Below the pieces are notes generated by a model that saw nothing but the letters and a program-made list of their open reading frames with translations, had not been told where the DNA came from and did not search any database. From positions 62,001-126,000 of the forward strand of contig NZ_BMFR01000006.1 of assembly GCF_014638995.1 (NCBI RefSeq): a DNA stretch of 64,000 bases. The letters run 5' to 3'. Below, piece by piece: positions 40,832 through 49,976 of this stretch. Within the stretch, counting starts at the first letter, position 1; every line of letters begins with the position of its first letter. The translations under genes and the position numbers were made by a program. The DNA comes from Virgibacillus oceani. GTDB lineage: Bacteria > Bacillota > Bacilli > Bacillales > Amphibacillaceae.

Positions 40832-43207
40832 ATGAATGAGGAATTAATAAATAGTGCCAATAGCATCTATCGTCAAGCCGAAAAAAAGGCTGCCCAATAT
40901 TTTAAATCGCTTCATGAGCAAGTTATGAAAAAAACATATGCACCTTTGCTGACTAAAGATATAAAATCATGGAAACACAACCATATACACCATCATTCAT
41001 TTTTATCCTATTTATCGCGCCGCAAGGGAAAATCTAATATTCAAGAAGGGTATCATAACTATATTCAATGGCTGTATTATACAGGGAAACTGGATAGTTA
41101 TTTGGATCGGAGTATTTCCTACATTTTCATGCGGGATTTGGGAAGAGACTTGAATTCAACTGACACGCAGACTAGGATTAGGAGTATAGTTGACAGTTTG
41201 AAGGATTATCTGATTAAAGATAAAAGTGATAAACCGGAACTATTCAGTATGGCAGGTTTGTACCGGTTTGCCCAGAAGGAAGGCGTTGAATCTGCCATGA
41301 TTTGGGTGATGAACAAACTTAAGACCGTATCCACTAATATCCCAAAGGAGATGGATGCTGACCAAGCCCAGCGAAAACTGATTAAGATTATTGCCGGGGT
41401 GGTAATGCAGGAGACTGAGGAAATGGGGGATAAGATATCTCCTGACGAACGAGCCTCGAGACTTGATAAAGCTATCAGGCTAGGTTATTGCTATGGTCTG
41501 ACATATCCCTTCATTGACGATCTTCTGGATTCAAATGTCCTATCCACTAAGGAAAAAAAGCAATACTCAGATTTGATACGCACCACCCTTATTACAGGAT
41601 CGGTGCCGGAAATGGGTGAGTGGCACGGAAAAACAAAGGAACTCATTCGTTATATTCATTCGGAACTTCGAGATGCATTTGAGTATTTGAAGGCTCATCA
41701 GCAACCAGAGACAAGTAAAAACTTTTTCGAGCATGCTTATGTATTTTTTAATTCGCAGGAAGTTGACCGTTTAAAAGACTTGTCAAATGCGGGCTACACC
41801 AATGAAGAGCTTTATATACCAATCATTTTAAAATCAGCATCATCACGATTGATTGTCCGTTCAGTAATCCGCGCCCCTGAGGATGAGGAAATTGACAGCC
41901 GGACATTCTATTATGGTATTTATAACCAGCTGGCCGATGATTTTACGGATATGTTTGAAGACATGAAGGATGGTGCGGTAACACCCTATACGTATTATTT
42001 GGAATACCATGACATACGCCCGGATCTTATAAATCCTTTTGAATTATACTGGACGGTTATCTCCAATTTGATCCATAACGTATATAACTCAGATCCCAAA
42101 ACCTGTGAGGTTATTTTAGACCGTGTGATAAATGGTTTGAAACGATTTAAAGAACGAATGGGGAATGAAAAATACAAGGAGGTTATGGAACTCTTTTTCT
42201 CCGGAAATCCGAAGTTCAATAAAGTCATTCAACAGCTGGTACGAAAAGCTGATGACGTGGATTTTTTTGATAAGCTGCTTCGCGACCATATACTTACCAT
42301 TCTGAAAAATGAACGGAAGGAACGGGAATACTTTTCAGAAACTATTGAAGCTGTACGTAACGAAATTAATACCATTTTAATTATACCTAAGGATCAAAAG
42401 AAACCATTAATAAAGGAACCAATCATTGATGCTGCAAATTATAGCCTAGAAGGTGATGGGAAACGGTTGAGACCAATAATGACTTGGCTTATGGCCGTTA
42501 ACGAATATGGATTAGACAAATCAGCAATCACTCCGCTGCTAAGGTCATTAGAATACATGCACACAGCATCCTTAATCTTTGATGACCTTCCATCCCAGGA
42601 TAATGCGTCTATCCGCAGGGGGCATCCTACATTGCATCAAGTTTATAACACTGCAATCGCAGAATTAACTGGTCTCTTTCTGACTCAGAAGGCAACCAAC
42701 GAACAAGCATTACTTGATAAGTTCGATTCAAAAACTGTTCTAAACCTAATTCAATATTCATCACAAATGACGGCCGATATGTGTAAGGGGCAGGCGATGG
42801 ATCTGGATTCAAAAGGGAAACAATTGACTTTGGAACAATTAAATATGATGTCTTTTTATAAAACTGGTATAGCGTTCGAAGCATCCCTTGTAATGCCTGC
42901 AATACTTGCCGAAGCAAATAAGTCTGAAATTGCTGCTTTGAAAAATTATGCCTATCACACCGGCATTGCATTTCAGATAAAGGATGACCTGCTTGATGTT
43001 GAGGGAGATTGGAACCTACTTGGAAAATCGACCAATAAGGATGCTGAAAATAACAATTCTACATTTGTTTCCATCCTTGGTCCAGGTGGTGCTAGAAAAG
43101 CGATGTGGGAGCATTATTGTCTTGCTATTGAAGCATTGCAGAAGATGCCACACAATACCACTTTTCTAAAACATATATTGAATTATTTTGTGAATCGTGA
43201 TTATTAA
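40832..43207 (+). CDS. Two-domain polyprenyl synthetase-like protein (791 aa)
   Basis: The C-terminal half (about 505-790) is a clear class I prenyl diphosphate synthase: GDGKRLRP at 541-548, first Asp motif DDLPSQD at 584-590, second Asp motif DDLLD at 718-722. The N-terminal half (about 130-450) has no close match known to me but carries two Asp-rich motifs in comparable order, DDLLD at 229-233 and DDFTD at 369-373, in an all-helical context. The protein is therefore more than twice the normal length of about 300 aa. The GD that usually follows the first motif region is absent (AELTGLFLTQK). It is a single gene with no terpene-pathway neighbours. It may be a double synthase or a synthase fused to a terpene cyclase. 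Confidence 0.75.
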   Translation: MNEELINSANSIYRQAEKKAAQYFKSLHEQVMKKTYAPLLTKDIKSWKHNHIHHHSFLSYLSRRKGKSNIQEGYHNYIQWLYYTGKLDSYLDRSISYIFMRDLGRDLNSTDTQTRIRSIVDSLKDYLIKDKSDKPELFSMAGLYRFAQKEGVESAMIWVMNKLKTVSTNIPKEMDADQAQRKLIKIIAGVVMQETEEMGDKISPDERASRLDKAIRLGYCYGLTYPFIDDLLDSNVLSTKEKKQYSDLIRTTLITGSVPEMGEWHGKTKELIRYIHSELRDAFEYLKAHQQPETSKNFFEHAYVFFNSQEVDRLKDLSNAGYTNEELYIPIILKSASSRLIVRSVIRAPEDEEIDSRTFYYGIYNQLADDFTDMFEDMKDGAVTPYTYYLEYHDIRPDLINPFELYWTVISNLIHNVYNSDPKTCEVILDRVINGLKRFKERMGNEKYKEVMELFFSGNPKFNKVIQQLVRKADDVDFFDKLLRDHILTILKNERKEREYFSETIEAVRNEINTILIIPKDQKKPLIKEPIIDAANYSLEGDGKRLRPIMTWLMAVNEYGLDKSAITPLLRSLEYMHTASLIFDDLPSQDNASIRRGHPTLHQVYNTAIAELTGLFLTQKATNEQALLDKFDSKTVLNLIQYSSQMTADMCKGQAMDLDSKGKQLTLEQLNMMSFYKTGIAFEASLVMPAILAEANKSEIAALKNYAYHTGIAFQIKDDLLDVEGDWNLLGKSTNKDAENNNSTFVSILGPGGARKAMWEHYCLAIEALQKMPHNTTFLKHILNYFVNRDY

Positions 43208-43261
43208 GCAATTAGGTATGGACTATGGGTGTCATTTCCGTAGTCGCTAAAAAGGCAGGGA

Positions 43262-43492
43262 CATCTGCCGTGAGAAAAGCTTTATTGGCAGATTCGCTTG
43301 GAAAACCGATGGAAAAGCTTAATCGGCAGATATACTTGGATAAAATAAAGGTAATCTGCCGATAGGAACGTTCAATCAGCAGATTCGCTTGTGAAAAATA
43401 AAGTAATTTACCGATAGAAACGTTTAATCGGCAGATACACTTGGATAAAATAAATAAATCTGCCGATAGAAAAGCTCAATCGGCAGATCCGC
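43262..43492 (+). repeat. Cluster of five ~52-bp palindromic repeats
   Basis: Five diverged copies of a unit with inverted arms ATCTGCCGAT and ATCGGCAGAT around a roughly 12-base A-rich centre, followed by YRCTTGGA. The conserved CCGAT-like points lie at 43268, 43306, 43359, 43411 and 43463, giving spacings of 38, 53, 52 and 52. It occupies almost the whole 314-bp gap between two convergent genes. It resembles REP-type or minisatellite DNA; each copy can form a hairpin and could also terminate transcription. Confidence 0.9.
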
Positions 43493-43521
43493 TTGGAAAA
43501 CTATTAAAGACACTGCAGTTG

Positions 43522-45054
43522 TTAAAAGAGTTTATCTTTTAAATTACTTATTTGTGAACTATTTTTTAATTTTGGAATCCGGATAACGCATCTTATGACA
43601 ATTGCCAGGCTTAGTATAGAGGTTATTCCTAGCCAAATAATAATACTGGGCATCATTAGAAAAATTCCCTTTATATTGAGTACTCGCCCACCTCCAATAA
43701 ATGTCAGCAGCTGTGGTAAGAAAACCAATATATATAACGGTAAAAGCGAAAATATCAGATAGATAATGGATCGCCATTTTGGACGTTTTTTATATTTTCC
43801 TTCCCATTTTTTTATATATTTTAGTTTTCGAATACCTATGATAATGGTGATTATAATTAATACAACCATGAACATTTCAATCATCTGACTATTATAAAAT
43901 GGCTCATTTGGAGTCTGATTCGATAGTAGCTTAGATATGCCACTTGTAAAGGAGGAGTAGTCAACAAAGGCATTTAAGCCACTGTTGAACAGCATTACGA
44001 TTCCATAGCCCTGTTCAGGTAACAAAACCTCTTCAGCTTTGTAGGTCCATAATATCCCGCTATGCTGTACTTGTTTTTTTCCATCCTCTGTCTTACCTAT
44101 ATTCCAGCCCATTCCATAAGAAATTGTCGGACTTGAAGCGGTTTGCATTGATTTTATACTTTCACTACTTAAAATCTGCTCATTACGATATTTTCCACCA
44201 TTTAATTGTGAAATTAACCATTTTGCCATATCATTGACGTTAGAAACAATACCTGCAGGACCACTGATAAACCAATTGGGCTCATCAACGGCTACAGGTA
44301 TTCCGAACAGAAAATAGTGACCAGAAGGGAATTCGGGATTTTGATTAAGTTCCATGGTAGTGGACACATTAAATGTTTGTTCCATTTCTAATGGCTGAAA
44401 GATATGATTTTCCAAATAGGTAGAGAATTCCTCATTACTAACTGCCTCTACCAGACGCGCTAGTATTTGGTAATTCGGGTTATTGTAATGATACTCCTTA
44501 CCTGGTTCGACTGCGAGAGATACATTTTCTAATCTTTTTATAACAGCTTCTAATGAATTTGGCTGTGGATTTAGCGTCATATCCGGGTATACCTTATCTG
44601 TTAATCCGCTTGTATGATTCAATAACTGCCGTACAGTTATTTTGGCGCCTTTTGTGTCGGTGAGTTTAAAGGAAGGAATATAATCCTCAACAGGAGTATC
44701 TAACTTCACTTTTCCAGCTTCAACTAGCTGCATAACAGCCAGTGCTGTAAAGGATTTGCTTAATGAAGCAATCGCAAATGGTGTTTTTGCTGTAACGGAG
44801 GTGTTGTCTCCTGTCTTTCCGTATCCCTTTGTAAAAATAACTTTATTATTATGGGTAATCGCTACTGCTGCACCTGGAATGTTGTTCTTTTCCATTTTGG
44901 ATTGTATGAATCGATCGATTTCCCAAATCGTTTTGTTTGTATGTGCCCCAGTACTTTCAATATTAAAACATAGTAAAGACCATATAAATATGATAATAGA
45001 GATTACTATTATCAAGCTTTTCTTCCATTTATCGTGAATTCTAATGACTTTCAT
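43522..45054 (-). CDS. Serine hydrolase (beta-lactamase/PBP4*-like) with C-terminal membrane segments
   Basis: This 510-aa protein has an N-terminal signal-anchor (about 13-33), then a class C beta-lactamase-like domain: the SxxK motif SLSK near residue 95, YHYNNPNYQ with Tyr-x-Asn near residue 193, and an HSG motif (QVQHSGILW) near residue 340. Three or four hydrophobic segments follow from about residue 390. Members of this family act as D-Ala peptidases or esterases; a true beta-lactamase is not implied. AAGGGGGTC precedes its ATG. The gene is divergent from the two-component operon. Confidence 0.88.
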   Translation of the reverse strand: MKVIRIHDKWKKSLIIVISIIIFIWSLLCFNIESTGAHTNKTIWEIDRFIQSKMEKNNIPGAAVAITHNNKVIFTKGYGKTGDNTSVTAKTPFAIASLSKSFTALAVMQLVEAGKVKLDTPVEDYIPSFKLTDTKGAKITVRQLLNHTSGLTDKVYPDMTLNPQPNSLEAVIKRLENVSLAVEPGKEYHYNNPNYQILARLVEAVSNEEFSTYLENHIFQPLEMEQTFNVSTTMELNQNPEFPSGHYFLFGIPVAVDEPNWFISGPAGIVSNVNDMAKWLISQLNGGKYRNEQILSSESIKSMQTASSPTISYGMGWNIGKTEDGKKQVQHSGILWTYKAEEVLLPEQGYGIVMLFNSGLNAFVDYSSFTSGISKLLSNQTPNEPFYNSQMIEMFMVVLIIITIIIGIRKLKYIKKWEGKYKKRPKWRSIIYLIFSLLPLYILVFLPQLLTFIGGGRVLNIKGIFLMMPSIIIWLGITSILSLAIVIRCVIRIPKLKNSSQISNLKDKLF

Positions 45055-45125
45055 ACAATTATTGACCCCCTTTTTTGATAGATTAAGTTTAGATATAAGT
45101 CCTTTAAAAATTCTAAAGATAATTA

Positions 45126-45140
45126 TTAAGAGAACCTTAA
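45126..45140 (+). promoter_or_regulatory. Candidate response-regulator site upstream of its own gene
   Basis: Two TTAAG boxes begin at 45126 and 45137, 11 bp apart, the same spacing as in the array before the ABC genes. This suggests autoregulation of the operon by the response regulator at 45241. Confidence 0.45.
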
Positions 45141-45240
45141 GTTTGGAAGTTAGTCTACTGACATAGATTGTTTAAAGAAAATAAAACGTTTATGATTATT
45201 TAGAAGTAGATCATTCTGGAACATCAGAGGTGAAATAGAT

Positions 45241-45936
45241 ATGAATGAACAAATAAAAATTTTAGTAGTTGAAGATGATGACGATATTAACCAATTACTA
45301 TGCAATATTATAAGAAAAAACGGTTATTTCCCACAGCCAGCTTTTTCCGGTACGGAGGCAATGCTTTATTTGGAAAGCAAGGAATGGGATATGGTGCTTC
45401 TTGATCTTATGCTTCCTGGCATGTCTGGTGATGAAATTCTTGCAAAAATTGCTGATCAAAGTAATATCCCAGTCATTATTATTTCAGCAAAATTAGATCA
45501 ACAAACCAAAATAGACATGTTACGAACAGGTGCGGACGATTATATTACAAAGCCATTTGATATAGAAGAGGTTTCCGCAAGAATTGAATCCCATTTAAGA
45601 AGATATCAACGTATTAATCTATCATCAAAAATCGAAGAACAACTTAAACATAAAGATATTGAAGTTGATCCAGATGCTAAAATTGTATCTGTACAAGGTA
45701 AAGAGCTTATTTTTACAGCGCGTGAATATGAGATATTAGTTCTCTTAATGTCGTCACCCAAAAAGGTTTTTACAAAGAAAAATTTGTTTGAAAGTGTTTG
45801 GAATGAAGCGTTTTACGGGGATGATAATACGATTAATGTACATATGAGCAATATTCGAAGCAAGCTGGCAGCAGCTAATCCGGATGAAGAATATATTGAG
45901 ACGATTTGGGGGATGGGTTACCGACTTAAATCTTAA
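45241..45936 (+). CDS. OmpR-family response regulator
   Basis: This 231-aa protein has a receiver domain with the acidic pocket EDDDD at 11-15, phosphoacceptor Asp55 in VLLDLMLPG and Lys in ITKPF. A C-terminal winged helix follows (FTAREYEILVLLMSSPKKVFTK, then ENVHMSNIRSKL-like segment and GMGYRL). It leads a four-gene unit with an ABC ATPase, permease and histidine kinase, an arrangement common for sensing and removing peptide antibiotics. Confidence 0.93.
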   Translation: MNEQIKILVVEDDDDINQLLCNIIRKNGYFPQPAFSGTEAMLYLESKEWDMVLLDLMLPGMSGDEILAKIADQSNIPVIIISAKLDQQTKIDMLRTGADDYITKPFDIEEVSARIESHLRRYQRINLSSKIEEQLKHKDIEVDPDAKIVSVQGKELIFTAREYEILVLLMSSPKKVFTKKNLFESVWNEAFYGDDNTINVHMSNIRSKLAAANPDEEYIETIWGMGYRLKS

Positions 45937-45987
45937 GGTTTTCTTAATTTTCTCCTTAAGTATTGATTAAGATTTTCTTTCTATACT
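45933..45987 (+). promoter_or_regulatory. Phased TTAA direct repeats and promoter before the ABC genes
   Basis: Four TTAA boxes begin at 45933, 45944, 45956 and 45967, spaced 11, 12 and 11 bp, in the frame TTAAGNTTTTC. A TATACT -10 box is at 45982-45987, so the last repeat covers the -35 region. This is the expected layout for activation by an OmpR-type regulator bound as tandem dimers. Confidence 0.7.
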
Positions 45988-46015
45988 TTAAGCATCACAT
46001 TAGGGAGGGAAATAG

Positions 46016-46939
46016 ATGAGTGAATATATTCTTAAAACAGACCGTTTATCTAAGAAATTTAAAAAACAGCATGCACTAAGTAAAGTAAACCTTTCTATTG
46101 AAAAAGGATCCATTTATGGTTTTATTGGACAAAACGGTGCCGGGAAATCTACTTTAATTCGAATTATCTCTGGTCTTGCCAGGCCAACTACCGGATCAAT
46201 TGAATTATTTGGGGAAAGCAATGGACAGGAACTTATTCATGCACGGAAACGGATAGGAACGATGATTGAAGGTCCAGCGCTGTATCCGCATATGACGGCT
46301 GCTGAAAATATAGAAGCGCATCGGCTATTAAAAGGAATACCAGGGGAAGATTGTGCGGAAAAGACCCTTGCATTAGTCGGCCTTAACGATACAGGAAAAA
46401 AGAAGGCAAAGAATTTTTCCTTGGGTATGAAACAAAGGCTTGGGATTGCAATTGCATTACTTGGAGACCCTGAATTTTTAATTCTCGATGAACCCACCAA
46501 TGGTCTGGATCCGATGGGAGTTGTCGAAGTGAGGGAGCTTTTGAAGAGACTGAATAAGGAATTTGGCATTACGATTTTAATTTCCAGCCATATCCTAAGT
46601 GAATTGCATTTGCTCGCGACCCATTATGGTATTATTCATAGAGGGAACTTGTTGGAGCAATTAACGATGGATGAGCTTATAGCGAAGTGCCAGCAATTTT
46701 TGCAAATTAAAGTGAACAATCCGGAAAAGGCAGCCTCCATTATGGAAACAATCCTTAAAACGAATGATTTTGTAGTTATGCCAGATGGTGTTATTAAGTT
46801 ATTCAAATTTGTTGATGAGCCCGGTAGGATATCCTCAATTCTTGTCAATAACGGACTGGTTATTGAACAATTTATGCCAATGGGACAGGATTTGGAATCT
46901 TATTTTATGAATCTTATTGGTGGTGTTCAACATGGGTAA
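46016..46939 (+). CDS. ABC transporter ATP-binding protein (BcrA-like)
   Basis: This 307-aa ATPase has Walker A GQNGAGKST near residue 40, the signature FSLGMKQRLGIA near 135 and Walker B FLILDEPTNGLDP near 155. The C-terminal extension of about 90 residues is typical of bacitracin and lantibiotic export ATPases. GGGAGGG precedes the ATG. Its last bases overlap the permease start by 8. Confidence 0.92.
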   Translation: MSEYILKTDRLSKKFKKQHALSKVNLSIEKGSIYGFIGQNGAGKSTLIRIISGLARPTTGSIELFGESNGQELIHARKRIGTMIEGPALYPHMTAAENIEAHRLLKGIPGEDCAEKTLALVGLNDTGKKKAKNFSLGMKQRLGIAIALLGDPEFLILDEPTNGLDPMGVVEVRELLKRLNKEFGITILISSHILSELHLLATHYGIIHRGNLLEQLTMDELIAKCQQFLQIKVNNPEKAASIMETILKTNDFVVMPDGVIKLFKFVDEPGRISSILVNNGLVIEQFMPMGQDLESYFMNLIGGVQHG

Positions 46940-47681
46940 TATCATTAAAGCGGAATTGTATAAGCTAAGAAAGGATCGTTCGTTTTGGTTGTTGACATTG
47001 CTATTGGTTGTCGCGAGTATTATATACCCCTTATTAATCGTGTTTGACGAGGGGACCGAGTTGTTTAAATTGAGTGACTTTTATCAGTCAAAGCTGCTTA
47101 GTGCAAACAATTATGTTATAAAGCTTGTCCCTTGTATATTAGCCGGTTTCTTTATCTCTAAAGAATATTCATTTGGAACGATGAAAAGTATTGTATCTTC
47201 CGGGAACAGCAGAATACGAATTTACTTTGCGAAATTAGTTGTATTTTCAATTGGAGCGATAATCATTTCGTTAATTGTTCCAGTCGTCTTAACAGGCACT
47301 TTTGCTTTATATTTCGATTTTCAAAATATGCCCGAGCTGGACTATTTTTTAAAAACGATTGGATTGATCGTACTTTATGCAGCTGCATATGCATCTATGA
47401 TGGCTTTGCTTGCGACTCTATTGACTGATAGCGGAAAAGCAATTGCTTTAATGCTCCTTTTTTTTCAGGTTTCTGAAAGTATAATGTTTCAATTTGCTGA
47501 TTTAATACCAGTATTTGAATTTGTACCAAACTATTTTATTTTTAATTTAGTCTGGGAAATTATAAATGCAAGTACATTTAACAATAGTGAAATGTTTAAA
47601 ATGATAATCGTCCCGGTTGTTACCTTTGCAGTTTTTGGTTTATGGGGTAGCTTTGTATTACAAAAAAAGGAAATAAAATAA
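46932..47681 (+). CDS. ABC-2 type permease (lantibiotic/bacitracin export-like)
   Basis: This 249-aa protein has six hydrophobic helices and begins MGNIIKAELYKLRKDRSFWLL, the typical start of BcrB-like and lantibiotic-immunity permeases. The ATG at 46932 is chosen over the upstream GTG because the homology starts there. It partners the ATPase encoded before it. Confidence 0.88.
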   Translation: MGNIIKAELYKLRKDRSFWLLTLLLVVASIIYPLLIVFDEGTELFKLSDFYQSKLLSANNYVIKLVPCILAGFFISKEYSFGTMKSIVSSGNSRIRIYFAKLVVFSIGAIIISLIVPVVLTGTFALYFDFQNMPELDYFLKTIGLIVLYAAAYASMMALLATLLTDSGKAIALMLLFFQVSESIMFQFADLIPVFEFVPNYFIFNLVWEIINASTFNNSEMFKMIIVPVVTFAVFGLWGSFVLQKKEIK

Positions 47682-47699
47682 ATGGATGGAGTGAGAAAA

Positions 47700-48602
47700 A
47701 TGATGTATATAACAATAATTTCAATATTGATTGCACTATTTTTTCTCACACGTCTTCTTTTCTTAAGAAAGGAAATACGCAGTGTCACTGAACAATTAGA
47801 GAATGCACACCTGGATAATACCAAAAGGAAAATTACACTTGATTTTTATGACAGGGATTTCGAGAGACTTACTAAGGAAATTAATAACCAAATTAATGAA
47901 ATCAAACTGTCAATTGCACAAAAAAGGAGGACTGAAAACGAATTAAAACAGGCAATCTCAAGCATTTCACATGATATCCGTACACCGATGACATCCATTT
48001 TAGGATATATACAATTTTTAGAACTGGATGACATAACTCCAGAAAAACGAACAGAATATACTGCGATAGTTAAAAATGGTGCACTTCGATTAAAAGTCTT
48101 GCTTGAGGACTTTTTTGAGTTGTCCATTATTGATTCGGAGGATTTTCCATTAAGGGTAGAACAGGTAAAATTAAATGAATTGGTTCCAGAAGTCTTAGTA
48201 GGCTTTTATGAGGAATTAAATAAAAAAAATATAGTGCCGTCCATCAGTATGCCAGAAAATTCCGCGTGGATTTTGGCGGATACTTCGGCAGTGAAACGTG
48301 TTGTAGAAAATTTAGTTACTAACGCTATAAGGCATTCAACTGGTAATATAACCATAACCCTTGAAAATACTTCATCATTTGTCGTGTTTACCGTTAGTAA
48401 TCCTGCTCCATTGTTAACGGAGGAAGATCTTATTCATTTGTTTGATCGTTTTTATAAAGCAGATCAAGTAAGGAAAGGAAAAGGTACAGGATTGGGCTTA
48501 TCCATTGCAAAGGGTTTGATGCAAAAAATGGATGGAAGCCTTACTGCGGAATTAAAAGGGAGTCAATTGTTTATGAAATGTAAGTGGAAAATTAGAACTT
48601 AA
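47700..48602 (+). CDS. Sensor histidine kinase
   Basis: The kinase has one strong N-terminal hydrophobic segment and no sizeable extracellular domain, so it may sense through the membrane or through its transporter. The H box is SISHDIRTPMTSILGY, the N box NLVTNAIRHS and the G2 box GKGTGLGLSIAKGL. The ATG at 47700 is preferred because TGGAGTGAG lies 7 bases upstream; an in-frame ATG at 47682 would add six residues. It probably phosphorylates the OmpR-type regulator at the start of the operon. Confidence 0.9.
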   Translation: MMYITIISILIALFFLTRLLFLRKEIRSVTEQLENAHLDNTKRKITLDFYDRDFERLTKEINNQINEIKLSIAQKRRTENELKQAISSISHDIRTPMTSILGYIQFLELDDITPEKRTEYTAIVKNGALRLKVLLEDFFELSIIDSEDFPLRVEQVKLNELVPEVLVGFYEELNKKNIVPSISMPENSAWILADTSAVKRVVENLVTNAIRHSTGNITITLENTSSFVVFTVSNPAPLLTEEDLIHLFDRFYKADQVRKGKGTGLGLSIAKGLMQKMDGSLTAELKGSQLFMKCKWKIRT

Positions 48603-48665
48603 GCTAGAAAGATAGCGAACTGCACGATCAGTAAAGAACCACTGGAATGAAAGCTGGAATAAAAT

Positions 48666-49799
48666 ATGAAGCAACGTAAATTTAATAACGTTAAACAAAT
48701 TATCCCAACACTTGTTGCTGCCATTATCGGAGGTGTTCTATTTACACTGATTCATATCCCGGTTCCTTGGCTGCTTGGGCCGATGATAGCTGTATTAATT
48801 GGAACAAATGCGATGAAACTTGATTATGTATGGCCAGCATCCTTTAGAAATGCAGGTATGATTCTTGTTGGATATACGATAGGGCTATCGATGACGTCAA
48901 ACGCATTGCAAGAAATGGCATTTCAATTACCTTCCATGCTGCTAATGACGTTATTGTTATTACTATTATGCTCTGGTATTGCCTATGTTGTATCAAAGCT
49001 ATCCGGGAATGATTACAGTACATCGCTTTTAGGTAGTATTCCTGGTGGATTGACGCAAGTGATCATGCTTGCAGAGGAAACAAAGGGGATTAATTTAGCT
49101 GTTGTGACGGTTACACAGGTTATCCGCCTAATGATCATTATTATTGTTATGCCGCTGCTTGTTACGATTCCATTGTTTGGGGAAGGGGATGCTAATGGTT
49201 CAGTAAACGTTGTAAATTCAACATCCACATCTCCTGAATTTGCAAATTTATTCCCGGAAATTATTATTTTTGCGCTCGTGTGTATTTTATTTGCACTTGT
49301 CGGTACTAAAATTAAATTTCCTACTGCTTATTTACTGGGGCCTATTATTGGAACGACAATACTTCAATTAGGTGGTTTAGAAGGACCACATCTTCCATTC
49401 ATTATAATTGATATGGCACAGTTAATGATTGGTACACATGTAGGTTTAATGCTAAGAACAGACCAAATATCCAGGAAAATAAGAACATTCAGCCTTGCAA
49501 TTGCAAGTGGCGTATTGCTGGTGATAGGGGCAATTGTATTAAGCCTGATTCTTAATCAATTTCATCCTATATCAAATGCTACAGCACTGTTGAGTATGGC
49601 CCCCGGTGGAATGGATCAAATGGGGATTATTGCTCATGAAATTCATGCAGACTTATCGATAGTGTCAGGATATCAGCTGTTTCGTACCTTCTTTATTTAT
49701 TTTGCGGTGCCTCCTTTGTTGAAGCTGATATTCACCATGATGAATAAGAGAAAAGCGGCGATGCAAAAAAGGCAGCATAGCAATCTTTTAAAATATTAA
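48666..49799 (+). CDS. AbrB-family (PF05145) membrane transporter
   Basis: This 377-aa protein has 9-10 hydrophobic helices and two related halves, each with a PVPWLLGPM- or PTAYLLGPI-like segment (near residues 31 and 222). The two halves suggest an internal duplication. This family is often labelled AbrB or ammonia monooxygenase in databases, but it is a membrane protein and not a DNA-binding regulator. Its substrate is unknown. RBS spacing is weak (GGAATAAAAT). Confidence 0.85.
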   Translation: MKQRKFNNVKQIIPTLVAAIIGGVLFTLIHIPVPWLLGPMIAVLIGTNAMKLDYVWPASFRNAGMILVGYTIGLSMTSNALQEMAFQLPSMLLMTLLLLLLCSGIAYVVSKLSGNDYSTSLLGSIPGGLTQVIMLAEETKGINLAVVTVTQVIRLMIIIIVMPLLVTIPLFGEGDANGSVNVVNSTSTSPEFANLFPEIIIFALVCILFALVGTKIKFPTAYLLGPIIGTTILQLGGLEGPHLPFIIIDMAQLMIGTHVGLMLRTDQISRKIRTFSLAIASGVLLVIGAIVLSLILNQFHPISNATALLSMAPGGMDQMGIIAHEIHADLSIVSGYQLFRTFFIYFAVPPLLKLIFTMMNKRKAAMQKRQHSNLLKY

Positions 49800-49801
49800 G
49801 G

Positions 49802-49842
49802 AAAAGACAGGATCAAATTATTATTCAGATCCTGTCTTTTTT
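49802..49842 (+). terminator. Terminator after the AbrB-family transporter
   Basis: A perfect 13-bp stem pairs AAAAGACAGGATC with GATCCTGTCTTTT, with six Ts on the right arm and beyond. It could work in both directions. Confidence 0.95.
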
Positions 49843-49899
49843 AATGCGTAGAACCGGAAATTTTATATCACGGTTCCTACTTTGAGGTATTGCATGCAT

Positions 49900-49928
49900 T
49901 TGACAAGAAACTTTATATAATTTAAAAT
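49900..49928 (+). promoter_or_regulatory. Promoter of the TetR/ABC exporter operon
   Basis: TTGACA and TAAAAT are separated by exactly 17 bp. It is the same pair of hexamers and spacing as the promoter at 39102, which also drives a tetR gene. Confidence 0.8.
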
Positions 49929-49929
49929 A

Positions 49930-49957
49930 TGAATATATTCATAAATGAACTCATTCA
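49930..49957 (+). promoter_or_regulatory. Double TetR operator, two TGAA-N4-TTCA palindromes
   Basis: Two palindromes of the form TGAA-N4-TTCA begin at 49930 and 49946, separated by 4 bases (16-bp repeat). The first is part of a perfect 16-bp palindrome, TATGAATATATTCATA. They directly follow the -10 box, so binding would block the start of transcription. The TetR product of 49977 is the likely ligand. Confidence 0.7.
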
Positions 49958-49976
49958 CTTTTAAGGAGATAAAACC

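Noticed and set aside
43262..43492. CRISPR array
   Set aside because: The sequence between the palindromes is itself repeated and the copies are diverged; no cas genes are nearby.
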